Assembly (NCBI GenBank): GCA_021775835.1
Contig: JAJFHC010000157.1
Location: forward strand, 1 to 28,535
Direction: 5' to 3'
Source of the DNA: Hyphomicrobiales bacterium
GTDB lineage: Bacteria; Pseudomonadota; Alphaproteobacteria; Rhizobiales; JAJFHC01
Length of the DNA stretch: 28,535 nucleotides
Part shown: piece after piece, positions 13,258 through 22,095 of the stretch
Layout: each line of letters begins with the position of its first letter
Position numbering within the stretch: the stretch's first letter is position 1
Program-made: the position numbers and the translations under genes
The notes under the pieces: generated by a model
What the model was told of the DNA's origin: nothing
The model's input: only the letters and a program-made list of their open reading frames with translations
Databases searched by the model: none

Positions 13258-16141
13258 TCTTGACATGAACCTGACCGTCAACGGCCGCCCGGTGGCCAAA
13301 CCCGCCAGGCCTCATCAGCGACTGCTCGACTATCTGCGCGACGACCTGAACCTGACCGGCACAAAAGAAGGCTGCGGCGCCGGTGAGTGCGGCACCTGCT
13401 CCGTCTTTGTCGACGGCAAACTTGTGAAGTCCTGTCTGATGCCGGTTGCAAAAGCCAACGGCACCACAGTCGAGACCGTCGAAAGTCTCGCTGCACAAGG
13501 CGATTTGAGCGCATTGCAACGCGGGTTCCACAAAACCGGAGCCAGCCAGTGCGGCTACTGCATACCGGGCATGGTCATGGCGGCGACGTCGGCACTGCGC
13601 GACAATCCGGACGCCGACATCGAAGAGATAAAGGAAGTCCTTGGCGGTAACATTTGTCGCTGCACAGGCTATTCGAAGATTTTCGAGGCCGTGGAAATTG
13701 CCCGCGACGTCATCAGCGGCAAACTGGCCATCAGCGCGCTGGACGAAAGCGACGCGGGCGACAGTTTCATCGGCAACAATATCCGGCGCACGGATGCCCC
13801 CAGCAAAGTGTCGGGCAGGCTGAAATATGCCGGAGACATGATCATGCCGGGCATGTTGCACATGCTGGTGCTGCGCAGCCCTCATGCCCATGCGCGAATC
13901 AGGTCGATCGACACGACCGCTGCCGAACAGGTTCCGGGCGTAGCGTGTGTAATTACTGCTGACGACGTGCCTGGCGAAGACGGTTTCGGTGTCTTCGTCC
14001 ATGACCAGCCGGTGATGGCGCGCGACGTTGTCCGGTACGTCGGCGAGGGCGTCGCTGCAGTTGCTGCAGAAGACATCCTCAGCGCAAAGACCGCACTTGC
14101 GAAGATCGTCGTCGACTACGAGGAACTGCCGGCCGTGTTTGACGCAGAAGAGGCCATGAAATCTGGCGCGCCGGTCATCCACGACTACGCCCCAGACAAT
14201 CTCGTCAAGCACATCCCGATCCGCAAGGGCGATGTGGACAAGGGATTTGCCGATGCCGACCTGATCATCGAAGAACATTTCAGAACGCAGGCCGTAGAGC
14301 ATGCCTATCTGGAGCCTGAAGCCGGCATTGCCTATGTCGATCACGACGATGTGGTGACCGTGCTCTCGCCCAGCCAGAACATCACCCACCATCGCCACAT
14401 GCTGGCCAAGATCATCGACAAGCCGATCAACAAGGTGCGCTTCATCATGAGCCCGGTTGGTGGCGGCTTTGGGGGCAAGGAAGACATGATCTACCAGGGC
14501 ATGCTGGCACTTGCAGCCATGAAGACCGGCCAACCGGTACGTCTGGTCTATACCCGTGAAGAGTCGATCATATCGACGGCCAAGCGCCATCCGGCCCGCA
14601 TCACCTACCGCATGGGGATCAAGAATGACGGCCGGATCACGGCTGCAGAATTCCACATGATCTCCGATGGCGGCGCCTATGGCATGTCCACTGAAGGCGT
14701 CATGCGCAAAGCCGCCATCCTGTCGTGCGGACCCTACGACATCGCCAACCTGAAAATCGATACCCGGGGCATCTACACCAACAATACACCCGCCGGCGCC
14801 TTCCGCACCTTTGGCGGCATGCAGGCTCAGTTCGCAACCGAATCCATGCTCGATCTGGCTGCGGAAAAGCTCGGCCTGGATTCGTTCGAGATCCGTCGGC
14901 GCAACATGATGACCGATGGATCGACGACCCACACACGGCAAAAGCTCGGGTCTGTGTCCATGGGCCGCGTCCTCGACGCGGCGGAACGAAGCGCCCAATG
15001 GGAATCCGGTGTGCCGGCATCCCGTGGCCGGACCCGCAATGATCTCGGCCTTGAAGGCACCCGCAAGCCTTGCACCTTGGGCGCGCGCATCCGCCAAGCC
15101 TCGGACAAACCCGATCATGTGGTCCCCGGCAAGGTGCGGGGACGCGGCATAGCGGCGTCCTGGTATGGCATTGCCAGAACGGCTACCATCGACCGCGCCG
15201 GTGCCTGGGCGGAACTGGACGATGGCGGAACCGCCAAGATCGTCACCGGCGTCACGGAAATCGGCGAAGGTATTCTCACGTTGCTGGCTCAGGTTGCCGC
15301 TGAAGAACTTGGCGTACGCCCGTGCGACGTCACGATCGGCGACAATGACACGGCCCGTTCACCCGAAGCCGCCCACGCCGGCGCTACACGACAGACTTAC
15401 ATGATCGGGAATTCGGTGGCATTGGCCTGCCGAGAAGCCCGTGCCAAGGTCGACGAACAGATTGCCGATCACTGGGACGTGCCGATCGACACCATTGAGG
15501 CTTTCAACGGCGAGATTTGGGCCAGGGGCACCAACTTCAAAATGACTATGGAAGAGGCCGTCGACCTCACCAAGAAACGTGGCATCGTGCCCGTAGGGTC
15601 CGGGGCTTTTACCGCACACGGCACCGGTCTCGACCCGGTCAACGGCACCGGCAGCCCTTGGCAGGCCTACGTCTACGGCTGCCAGGTCGCAGAGGTCGAG
15701 GTCGACACGGTCACCGGAGAGGTTCAGGTTCTCGGCATCTGGGCGGTTCACGATGTCGGCCGGGCGATCAACCCGCGCGGCGTCGAAGGCCAGATCGAAG
15801 GCGGTGTCGTCCAGGGCCTTGGCCAGGCGCTGATGGAGGATTATAAGCTCGACCAGGGTCACACAACCACGCACGGGTTTGCCAAATATATTCTGCCAAC
15901 GTCACTTGACGTTCCGCAGATCACGTCGACGATAATCGAAGACCCCGATCCCTTGAGCCCACTGGGGGCAAAAGGAATCGGCGAACCGGCTTTGGTGCCG
16001 ACGGCACCGGCCATAATGAATGCAATTTACGATGCTATTGGCGTTCGCATGACGTCGCTGCCGGCGACGCCGGAGAAGGTGTTGGACGGAATACTTGAAA
16101 AACGACAGTCGGATCAGGCTATCCGAACTGCAGCGGAATAG
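13250..16141 (+). CDS. Fused [2Fe-2S] and molybdopterin-binding subunit of a molybdenum hydroxylase
   Basis: A 963-residue fusion of the small and large subunits that are usually separate. Residues 5-155 bind two [2Fe-2S] clusters: C42, C47, C50, C62 (plant-ferredoxin type) and C101, C104, C136, C138. After a linker (about 160-175) the molybdenum domains follow: SPSQNITHH, GGGFGGKED (about 403-411), the arginine loop AGAFRTFGGMQ, and the catalytic glutamate E912 in AKGIGEP. The usual GQG of the cofactor loop reads GEG (VTEIGEGILT). It hydroxylates or oxidises an aldehyde or heterocycle with water-derived oxygen. ATG 13250 is preceded by GGGAG; the frame is open from 13211. No cofactor-maturation genes are nearby. 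Confidence 0.92.
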   Translation: MPDLDMNLTVNGRPVAKPARPHQRLLDYLRDDLNLTGTKEGCGAGECGTCSVFVDGKLVKSCLMPVAKANGTTVETVESLAAQGDLSALQRGFHKTGASQCGYCIPGMVMAATSALRDNPDADIEEIKEVLGGNICRCTGYSKIFEAVEIARDVISGKLAISALDESDAGDSFIGNNIRRTDAPSKVSGRLKYAGDMIMPGMLHMLVLRSPHAHARIRSIDTTAAEQVPGVACVITADDVPGEDGFGVFVHDQPVMARDVVRYVGEGVAAVAAEDILSAKTALAKIVVDYEELPAVFDAEEAMKSGAPVIHDYAPDNLVKHIPIRKGDVDKGFADADLIIEEHFRTQAVEHAYLEPEAGIAYVDHDDVVTVLSPSQNITHHRHMLAKIIDKPINKVRFIMSPVGGGFGGKEDMIYQGMLALAAMKTGQPVRLVYTREESIISTAKRHPARITYRMGIKNDGRITAAEFHMISDGGAYGMSTEGVMRKAAILSCGPYDIANLKIDTRGIYTNNTPAGAFRTFGGMQAQFATESMLDLAAEKLGLDSFEIRRRNMMTDGSTTHTRQKLGSVSMGRVLDAAERSAQWESGVPASRGRTRNDLGLEGTRKPCTLGARIRQASDKPDHVVPGKVRGRGIAASWYGIARTATIDRAGAWAELDDGGTAKIVTGVTEIGEGILTLLAQVAAEELGVRPCDVTIGDNDTARSPEAAHAGATRQTYMIGNSVALACREARAKVDEQIADHWDVPIDTIEAFNGEIWARGTNFKMTMEEAVDLTKKRGIVPVGSGAFTAHGTGLDPVNGTGSPWQAYVYGCQVAEVEVDTVTGEVQVLGIWAVHDVGRAINPRGVEGQIEGGVVQGLGQALMEDYKLDQGHTTTHGFAKYILPTSLDVPQITSTIIEDPDPLSPLGAKGIGEPALVPTAPAIMNAIYDAIGVRMTSLPATPEKVLDGILEKRQSDQAIRTAAE

Positions 16142-16153
16142 GAAAAAGACGAG

Positions 16154-17092
16154 ATGAGCGACAGTATGTACAGGAAAATGCGCGTTGGCGTAGTACATTT
16201 CAAGGCCTTCCCGGGACTGGAGTCCGGCGTCGGCCCACTGGTCGAAACCTTGGAAAAACTGGCTGCCGATGAGTTCTTTACCGCCGTCGAGGTGGGGTGG
16301 ATGAAGGACTTCCAGGTGCGCAATACGGCCCGTCAGGTTCTCGACCACAGCCACCTTTCAGTCGCCTACGCCACACAGCCGAAAGTGCTGTCAAACAAGT
16401 TCAATCTCAACTCTTTCGACCTTCGGGAACGCAATGCGGCCATCGCGGCTGTGAAGAGCAGCGTTGATGAAGCTCATCAACTTGGCGCCGAAGTGGTCCG
16501 CCTGATTGCAGGCCGGGACCCGGGCGACGAAAAGCGCGAAGAAGCGAAAAAACTCTTGGTGGATTCACTGCGTCAGATCATGGATTACGACCGCCAGCAC
16601 GGTGGCGAGATGCGCTTTACTTTGAAGATATTCGACCGCGACATTGACAAGATGAACTTGATCGGACATGCGCAAGATGCAGTTGATGTGGCACAAGAGT
16701 TGCGCAAGGACTTTGCAGAATTCGGTCTTTTGACCGATCTCAGTCACTTTCCGCTGCTCGATGAAAAACCCGAGATCAGTCTGCCCTTGATGAAAGACTA
16801 TCTGGATAGCGTTCACCTGGGAAACTGCGTGTTCCGTGACCGGCGGCATCCGTGTTACGGCGATATCCAGCCGCGTTTTGGCATTCCGGGAGGTGAAACC
16901 GATACCAAGGAGGTGACAGAATTTTTCTCGGCGTTGCATGATATCGGGTTTTTCGACAAATCCGAACGGCCGATTGTCAGCGCAGAGGTTCGACCCGTCG
17001 TTGCAGGCGAGAAATCAGATATTGTTCTGGCCAACGCGAAACGTGTGATCCGGGATGCATGGGTCCTGTCCAGGGCCAGTCAGTCCGCATAG
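16154..17092 (+). CDS. Sugar phosphate isomerase/epimerase-like TIM-barrel protein
   Basis: A 312-residue protein with the xylose isomerase-like TIM-barrel layout: FFTAVEVGWMKD in strand 2, HLSVAYATQP in strand 3, LGAEVVRLIAGRDPGD in strand 4, FTLKIFDRDIDKMN in strand 5, LLTDLSHFPLL in strand 6, DSVHLGNCVF in strand 7 and PIVSAEVRPV in strand 8. Acidic and histidine residues at strand ends (E45 region, D and H in TDLSHF, H in VHLGNC, E in SAEVRP) would bind a divalent metal. Such enzymes isomerise or epimerise keto sugars, dehydrate inosose, or act on sugar acids. Twelve bases after the Mo enzyme and before the transporter, so it belongs to the same pathway. Substrate unknown. Confidence 0.82.
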   Translation: MSDSMYRKMRVGVVHFKAFPGLESGVGPLVETLEKLAADEFFTAVEVGWMKDFQVRNTARQVLDHSHLSVAYATQPKVLSNKFNLNSFDLRERNAAIAAVKSSVDEAHQLGAEVVRLIAGRDPGDEKREEAKKLLVDSLRQIMDYDRQHGGEMRFTLKIFDRDIDKMNLIGHAQDAVDVAQELRKDFAEFGLLTDLSHFPLLDEKPEISLPLMKDYLDSVHLGNCVFRDRRHPCYGDIQPRFGIPGGETDTKEVTEFFSALHDIGFFDKSERPIVSAEVRPVVAGEKSDIVLANAKRVIRDAWVLSRASQSA

Positions 17093-17145
17093 CTGACAAA
17101 TATCAAAATAGGACAAGTTCCAACATAACTCAGTGAAGGAAGACA

Positions 17146-18135
17146 ATGACTAACCAACCAAACAAAACCCGCCGTTCCATCTTTGCAACCGGAGCAGCAG
17201 CGGTTGTTCTCGCAATCACCGGCCTGAGCCCGGCGAAAGCAGAGTTTCCGGAAAAGCCAATCGAACTGATTATTCCGTTCGGCGCAGGTGGCGGAGCGGA
17301 CATTGAAGGCCGCCTGTTGGCAAAGGAGATGGGCAAAATTCTTGGGCAACCTGTCGTGGCCGTCAACAAACCAGGTGGCGGCGGTGCGATTACGTACACC
17401 CACCTCACGAATGCCAAGCCCGACGGCTACACTATGGCCTGGAACTCGACGTCTGTTCTGACGACCACCAACATTGGCAACGTGCCGTTTGACTATAAGG
17501 CCATGGATCACATCGGGCAGGTTGAGTATCAGCCAATCCCCTTCGTTGTGAAAGCTGATTCCCGTTGGAAAAATTTCGAAGAGTTCGCAGGCGAATGCAA
17601 AGCCAAACCCAAAACCCTGAAGATCGCGTTTGCGGGCTTTGGTTCGGCAACCCATCTGTTCGCTGTGGCTTTGACAAAAGCAGCTGGCTGCGAGGCAATT
17701 ATGCTGCCGGTTAAGGCACCGGAAAGAAACGCCATGATCCTGAGTGGCGAAGCCGATGCAGCCGTGCATATCTTCATCGCGCCTTTGAAGTTCGTAAAGG
17801 CGGGCAAAATGCGTTTCCTGGCAGTCTCCGGCGGCAAGAGAGATCCTGCGGCACCGGACGTCCCAACCGCCAAAGAGCTTGGCTATGATGTCGAGTTCGA
17901 TCTTTTCCGCGGGCTTTCTGTACCCAAAGGAACGCCTGACGCGATCAAGGCGAAGCTTGAAGACGCCATGATCAAGGCCGCGAATTCCGAAAGCTTCAAG
18001 AAGCGTGCTGCAAAGCTGAAGTTCACGCTGGCACCGCTCGGACAGAAGGATTTTGACGCCAAACTGGCCAAGGACAATGAGCAGATAGCCAAGCTCATGA
18101 AGGAAGCCGGGATCTACCAGTCAAAAGCCAAGTAA
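17146..18135 (+). CDS. tctC: TctC-family periplasmic substrate-binding protein
   Basis: A 329-residue solute-binding protein of the tripartite tricarboxylate transporter family (TctC/Bug). The signal peptide is MTNQPNKTRRSIFATGAAAV followed by VLAITGLSPAKA, with cleavage before EFPEKP near residue 33; the RRSIF pair is Tat-like but lacks the full motif. The family signature is IELIIPFGAGGGADIEGR (strand 1 and P-loop for the carboxylate), with the second carboxylate loop around KAPERNAMILSGEAD. GAAGGAAG precedes ATG 17146. It captures an organic acid in the periplasm for the TctA/TctB permease encoded next. The ligand is not predictable by eye. Confidence 0.93.
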   Translation: MTNQPNKTRRSIFATGAAAVVLAITGLSPAKAEFPEKPIELIIPFGAGGGADIEGRLLAKEMGKILGQPVVAVNKPGGGGAITYTHLTNAKPDGYTMAWNSTSVLTTTNIGNVPFDYKAMDHIGQVEYQPIPFVVKADSRWKNFEEFAGECKAKPKTLKIAFAGFGSATHLFAVALTKAAGCEAIMLPVKAPERNAMILSGEADAAVHIFIAPLKFVKAGKMRFLAVSGGKRDPAAPDVPTAKELGYDVEFDLFRGLSVPKGTPDAIKAKLEDAMIKAANSESFKKRAAKLKFTLAPLGQKDFDAKLAKDNEQIAKLMKEAGIYQSKAK

Positions 18136-18161
18136 CAACGTGCTGAGGCCGGCGATGGTCG

Positions 18162-18188
18162 CGGGTGCCCCTTCTATGCGGGCACCCG
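18162..18188 (+). terminator. Intra-operon stem-loop between tctC and tctB
   Basis: CGGGTGCCC (18162-18170) and GGGCACCCG (18180-18188) form a perfect 9-bp GC-rich stem with a 9-base loop, 27 bases after the tctC stop. There is no strong T tract, so it is more likely an mRNA-stabilising or attenuating hairpin that raises binding-protein output over permease output than a full stop. The 108-base gap between the genes holds nothing else. Confidence 0.55.
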
Positions 18189-18243
18189 TCTTCGCACATA
18201 CGGCCCTGGACACGAATCAATCGGGAACAGGCTAGCCATCCCC

Positions 18244-18711
18244 ATGGAAATGCGTCAGCGCAACTTGGTTGCTGCACTCGTGGCAATCGCACTGGGTGTC
18301 GGATACGCAATCCTTACCAGTCAGCTGCCGACGCGGACACTGCAGGATTCCACCCAACCATCCTTTTTTCCCTGGATTGTTACAGCGTGCCTCTTCCTGT
18401 TGTCGGCAGCACTTCTTGCCCAGAGCCTGTTTGTCCGGCCGGTTGCGGATAAGACATCCGAGAATGGCGCGGGCTCGTTGCGGCTTGTCTGGATACTCGT
18501 ATTTATCGGCTACCTTGTCGTGCTTCCCGGGTTGGGATTCGTTGTCGCCAATGTCATGTTCTTCGCCATACTCATGGTTCTTTACGGTGACAGGAATCCG
18601 ATCAAGATTGGACTGTGTTCGCTTGTTATCTCTTTGCTGATCTTCCTGTTGTTCCGGAATGTCTTTCAAATCAGGCTGCCGACAGGCGTTGTTGAGGGGT
18701 GGATCGGATGA
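18244..18711 (+). CDS. tctB: TctB-family small membrane subunit
   Basis: A 155-residue inner-membrane protein with four hydrophobic segments (about 8-26, 40-60, 80-105, 112-140), the topology of TctB (DUF1468), the small membrane subunit of the tripartite tricarboxylate transporter. The protein ends DRNPIKIGLCSLVI, then LFRNVFQIRLPTG, the conserved TctB tail that sits against the large subunit. A second ATG two codons on (18250) is possible. The TGA at 18709-18711 overlaps the tctA start as ATGA, a common arrangement for the two permease subunits. Confidence 0.88.
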   Translation: MEMRQRNLVAALVAIALGVGYAILTSQLPTRTLQDSTQPSFFPWIVTACLFLLSAALLAQSLFVRPVADKTSENGAGSLRLVWILVFIGYLVVLPGLGFVVANVMFFAILMVLYGDRNPIKIGLCSLVISLLIFLLFRNVFQIRLPTGVVEGWIG

Positions 18712-20210
18712 GCCCTGATATTGTTGACGGGTTCAATCAGGCGTCAGCGTTGTCAACGCTCACCGCGACCGCATGCGGGGCTCTGATCGGACTCGTCGTC
18801 GGCATGATACCGGGACTGTCGATATCGACCGGCATCATCATCGTATTGCCGATCACCTTCGTCCTTGAACCGGATATTTCAATTGCACTGTTGCTGGGAC
18901 TGTATGTCAGCGGCATGACCGGTGGCAGTTTTTCGGCAATTCTGCTCAACATCCCCGGCACCCCATCGGCGTCGGCAACAACCCTGGACGGTCATCCCAT
19001 GACGGCGCGGGGTGAACCGGGGCGCGCGCTCGGCATTGCGATCGTTGCGAGTTTTGCCGGTGGCCTGTTCAGCTTCGCCTGCCTGTACTTCATCGCACCG
19101 TTGCTGGCAGACATTGCACTCCAGTTCAAACGGCCGGATTACTTCAGCCTGGTGTTTTTCGGTCTCACCATGATTGCAAGCTTCGCTGCGCGTTCGTTGA
19201 TCAAGGGCCTGTTGTCAGCCGTGATCGGGTTGATGATCGTCACGATTGGGCAGGATCCCCTGGTTGGCACGCAGCGATACACGTTCGGCGAGGTCAACCT
19301 GATTGCTGGCGTCCATGTCCTGACGGCTCTGATCGGTCTATTCGCTATACCTCAGTTGGTCGAAAACCTGGACGCGTCTCTGGCGGTCAAGCGTACGGTC
19401 AAGAAACTCACCGGCGTTTTGCCGCGGTTAGCCGACCTGCGCCGCATGGTTGTGCCCACGGGAATCGGCTCGTTTGTCGGTTCGTTTCTGGGAATCCTGC
19501 CTGGTGCCGGCGGGCCGATCGCCGCGTTTATCAGCTATGACTACTCCAGAAAGCTCAGCAAAACCCCCGACGAGTTCGGCAAGGGATCGCCGCAAGGCAT
19601 TGCCGCACCGGAATCCGCTAACAATGCCGTTACGGGCGGTGCGCTCATCCCGATGATGACCCTCGGTATTCCGGGCGACCCGGTGACGGCAATCCTGATC
19701 GGCGCATTGCTGGTTCACGGACTAGCCCCTGGCCCGCTGCTTTTTTTGGAACGCGGCGACTTTGCATACGGTCTGATATTTTCGTTCTTCTGGGCTAACA
19801 TATTCAATCTGATACTTGCGCTCCTGGGACTGCGCTTCCTGGTGAAGATTCTTGCCATCCCGCGCACCTTCCTGATGCCGACTATTGCTCTGCTGTGTGT
19901 CATTGGAGCGTATTCCCTGCGCAACAACTACTTCGACGTCTACATCATGTTCGGGTTCGGGATGCTGGGCCTTGCCATGAAGTGGCTGGATATGCCGGTG
20001 GTCCCGTTGCTCCTGGCACTGGTATTGGGACGGCCCCTGGAGGAGCACCTGCGAGTCTCGCTGATAAGTTCGCAAGGCGATCCGATGATCTTTTTCACGT
20101 CGCCATTCAGCGTGTTTTTCCTGTTGTTGGCCGCTATGACCATCGCTTGGTCGATTTATGCCGAACGTCGGTCAAGACGCACCAAAACCGCCGATGCAGA
20201 CGGCAACTGA
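18708..20210 (+). CDS. tctA: TctA-family large membrane permease subunit
   Basis: A 500-residue permease with about ten to twelve transmembrane segments. Family signatures are GMIPGLSISTGIII (near residue 35), MTGGSFSAILLNIPGTP (near 75), and the matching second-half repeat FLGILPGAGGPIAAF followed by MTLGIPGDPVTAILIGALLVHGLAPGP (about 260-345). Together with TctB and the periplasmic TctC it drives ion-coupled import of an organic acid. ATG 18708 is chosen for the ATGA overlap with tctB and the GAGGGG upstream; GTG 18699 is a weaker alternative. The C-terminus ends in a short basic tail (RRSRRTK). Confidence 0.93.
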   Translation: MSPDIVDGFNQASALSTLTATACGALIGLVVGMIPGLSISTGIIIVLPITFVLEPDISIALLLGLYVSGMTGGSFSAILLNIPGTPSASATTLDGHPMTARGEPGRALGIAIVASFAGGLFSFACLYFIAPLLADIALQFKRPDYFSLVFFGLTMIASFAARSLIKGLLSAVIGLMIVTIGQDPLVGTQRYTFGEVNLIAGVHVLTALIGLFAIPQLVENLDASLAVKRTVKKLTGVLPRLADLRRMVVPTGIGSFVGSFLGILPGAGGPIAAFISYDYSRKLSKTPDEFGKGSPQGIAAPESANNAVTGGALIPMMTLGIPGDPVTAILIGALLVHGLAPGPLLFLERGDFAYGLIFSFFWANIFNLILALLGLRFLVKILAIPRTFLMPTIALLCVIGAYSLRNNYFDVYIMFGFGMLGLAMKWLDMPVVPLLLALVLGRPLEEHLRVSLISSQGDPMIFFTSPFSVFFLLLAAMTIAWSIYAERRSRRTKTADADGN

Positions 20211-20284
20211 CAGTGGGCAAGCTTTGATTTGCCGTTGGCATGACATGACGCCTCAAGTCACGACGTGCCAAGAAAGGACAAGAG

Positions 20285-21100
20285 ATGCAGTTTGATCTTT
20301 CCCAAATAAAAACTCTGGCCACATTGCAGCCAGGCCAATTGCCACTGGCAATCAATGCTGTGAAAGTTGCCGCCTCCGTTCGCCCCAATCGGTTTGTGAT
20401 TGAAGGCGGAGACGAGACACCCACGGCCATGCCACGAACCGCATTCCAGGTGGTGTATCCGGATAGAACGGTAATGCTCGATTCAGGTCTCGATCAGGCG
20501 ACTCACGATTCATTTTCCCAAGGGGAGAAAGAGCCCTACTACCCAGCCGCATTCGAAAAGCTCACGAAGGCGCTTAATCAAGCCGGTGCCATCATTTTCA
20601 CCCATTATCACGCCGATCATATTGCAGGTGTTGTTTGCGCACCGAACCGGCCGGAACTCGCGAACAAGACATTTACCACCCGTCACACTGCCCAGCTCAT
20701 GGTTGAAACGCCCCACCGTCCGCATCTCGCTTTGAGACCCGACGACATTCGCGACTTCATCGTGTTTGACTACGATCAGTACTATCCCATCATGCCAGGC
20801 ATCGTCATGATCAAGACGCCGGGTCACTCACCCGACTCCCAGATGATTTTCATCCGTCTTCAGAACGGAAAAGAGTATCTGCACTCCGTCGACACGGCCT
20901 GGAACATGCAGAACATTGTGCAGATGAAAGGCAAGGCAGCACCATGGGTCAAGGAGAACAAGGAGCAGATCGACGTACAGCTAAGATGGCTGAACGGGCT
21001 CCTCAGCACGGAACCCGATCTTACCATCCTGGTCACGCACGACGACGACCAGCTGGCGAAAGTCAAAGATGAGGGCCTGGTAGGCGAACTAGAGGCTTAA
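20285..21100 (+). CDS. Metallo-beta-lactamase-fold hydrolase
   Basis: A 271-residue protein with the complete metallo-beta-lactamase metal site: H107-x-H109-x-D111-H112 (THYHADHIAG), H181 (TPGHSPDSQ), D203 (LHSVDTAW) and H252 (VTHDDDQ). Members hydrolyse lactones, thioesters or other acyl bonds; in a catabolic operon with dehydrogenases, a lactonase acting after sugar-type oxidation is the natural guess. No signal peptide, so it acts in the cytoplasm. AAAGGAC stands before ATG 20285. Four bases separate it from the following gene. The N-terminus (20 residues before the fold) is unrelated to anything I recognise. Confidence 0.88.
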   Translation: MQFDLSQIKTLATLQPGQLPLAINAVKVAASVRPNRFVIEGGDETPTAMPRTAFQVVYPDRTVMLDSGLDQATHDSFSQGEKEPYYPAAFEKLTKALNQAGAIIFTHYHADHIAGVVCAPNRPELANKTFTTRHTAQLMVETPHRPHLALRPDDIRDFIVFDYDQYYPIMPGIVMIKTPGHSPDSQMIFIRLQNGKEYLHSVDTAWNMQNIVQMKGKAAPWVKENKEQIDVQLRWLNGLLSTEPDLTILVTHDDDQLAKVKDEGLVGELEA

Positions 21101-21104
21101 GTGC

Positions 21105-22031
21105 GTGACAGAGCCAATCAAGATACGTCTCGGCGGGTACGGTCCATCGACCACAAGTTTCAGCCTCGCGCTCCAACGTATCGGCGATCGACTGATCAGC
21201 GAAATGGGGGATGCCGTCGATGTCAAATACGTTTGGAACATCCTCGATCTGGGGTATCGGTCGGAAGATATCCTTTGGCTTGTGGAAGAAGGGTTCCTGA
21301 CCCTTGGCTACCAGTCTTCAAGCTACTTTACGGAGAGGGTTCCAGCGCTTGGGGCACTCGATCTGCCGTTCGTTTTTCAAGACCGCGAGTTGGTACGGGG
21401 AATGATGGATGGCGATCTTGGTAAGGCCATCGCCGACGAGATGGAAAGCAGGATGGACTTGCGCGTCCTCGGTTTTTTTGAGAATGGATTGCGGCATGTT
21501 TCCAACAATCTGCGCCCCGTCAAAACGCCGGCAGACTTTGGCGGCATGAGCATTCGAGTATTGCCAAGCGAGATACAGGCGCGAACGTTTGAACTGCTGG
21601 GTGCGACCCCTCTTACTCTGGACCTCGTTGAGGCGCTCGAACGGGTCGTTGCCGGCACCATCGATGCTCAGGAAAATCCCCTGGCCAATACTGTCACCTA
21701 CGGCGCGCACAAGTATCACAAGTTCCACACCCTTACCGGGCATTCCTACTTGTCGCGACCAATCTTCCTTCATCGACCGTCTTTCGATCGGTTTCCCGAA
21801 GCGATTCAAAACTTGATGCGCGAAGCCGTTCAGGATGCCGTACGATTTCAAAGAGAACTGAAAGTTGCCGAGGAGGAGGAAGCACGGCGAGAGATATTGA
21901 AAGAAGGTGGCCAAATCGTCGAGCTGACCGACAGCGACCTTGAATTGTTCCAAAAGGCAGTGACCCCACTCTATGACGAAGCCCGCAGGACTTACAAACC
22001 TGACCTAATAAAACTATTGCCGGTTTTCTAA
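21105..22031 (+). CDS. DctP-like TRAP substrate-binding protein without signal peptide
   Basis: A 308-residue protein with the DctP fold features: PALGALDLPFVFQDRELVR, LRVLGFFENGLRHVSNN, FGGMSIRVLPSEI (the carboxylate-binding Arg) and TIDAQENPLANT. It begins at GTG 21105 directly with strand 1 (KIRLGGYGPSTTS). A TAG in the same frame at 21090-21092 leaves only four codons upstream and none of them is a start, so no signal peptide can exist. DctQ and DctM genes are absent and TctABC supplies transport. It is therefore either a cytoplasmic binding or enzyme-like derivative, or a TRAP protein that lost export. AGAGG lies ten bases before the start. Function not known. Confidence 0.85.
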   Translation: MTEPIKIRLGGYGPSTTSFSLALQRIGDRLISEMGDAVDVKYVWNILDLGYRSEDILWLVEEGFLTLGYQSSSYFTERVPALGALDLPFVFQDRELVRGMMDGDLGKAIADEMESRMDLRVLGFFENGLRHVSNNLRPVKTPADFGGMSIRVLPSEIQARTFELLGATPLTLDLVEALERVVAGTIDAQENPLANTVTYGAHKYHKFHTLTGHSYLSRPIFLHRPSFDRFPEAIQNLMREAVQDAVRFQRELKVAEEEEARREILKEGGQIVELTDSDLELFQKAVTPLYDEARRTYKPDLIKLLPVF

Positions 22032-22095
22032 GGCATCGACAAAGACGACGGCGGACAAGACACAGACAACATCATGAAAGTGGAATTCGACACCG

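Noticed and set aside
13199..15118. 639-codon open frame on the minus strand
   Set aside because: It mirrors the Mo-enzyme gene in a GC-rich region; its product is low in recognisable motifs and is a shadow frame.
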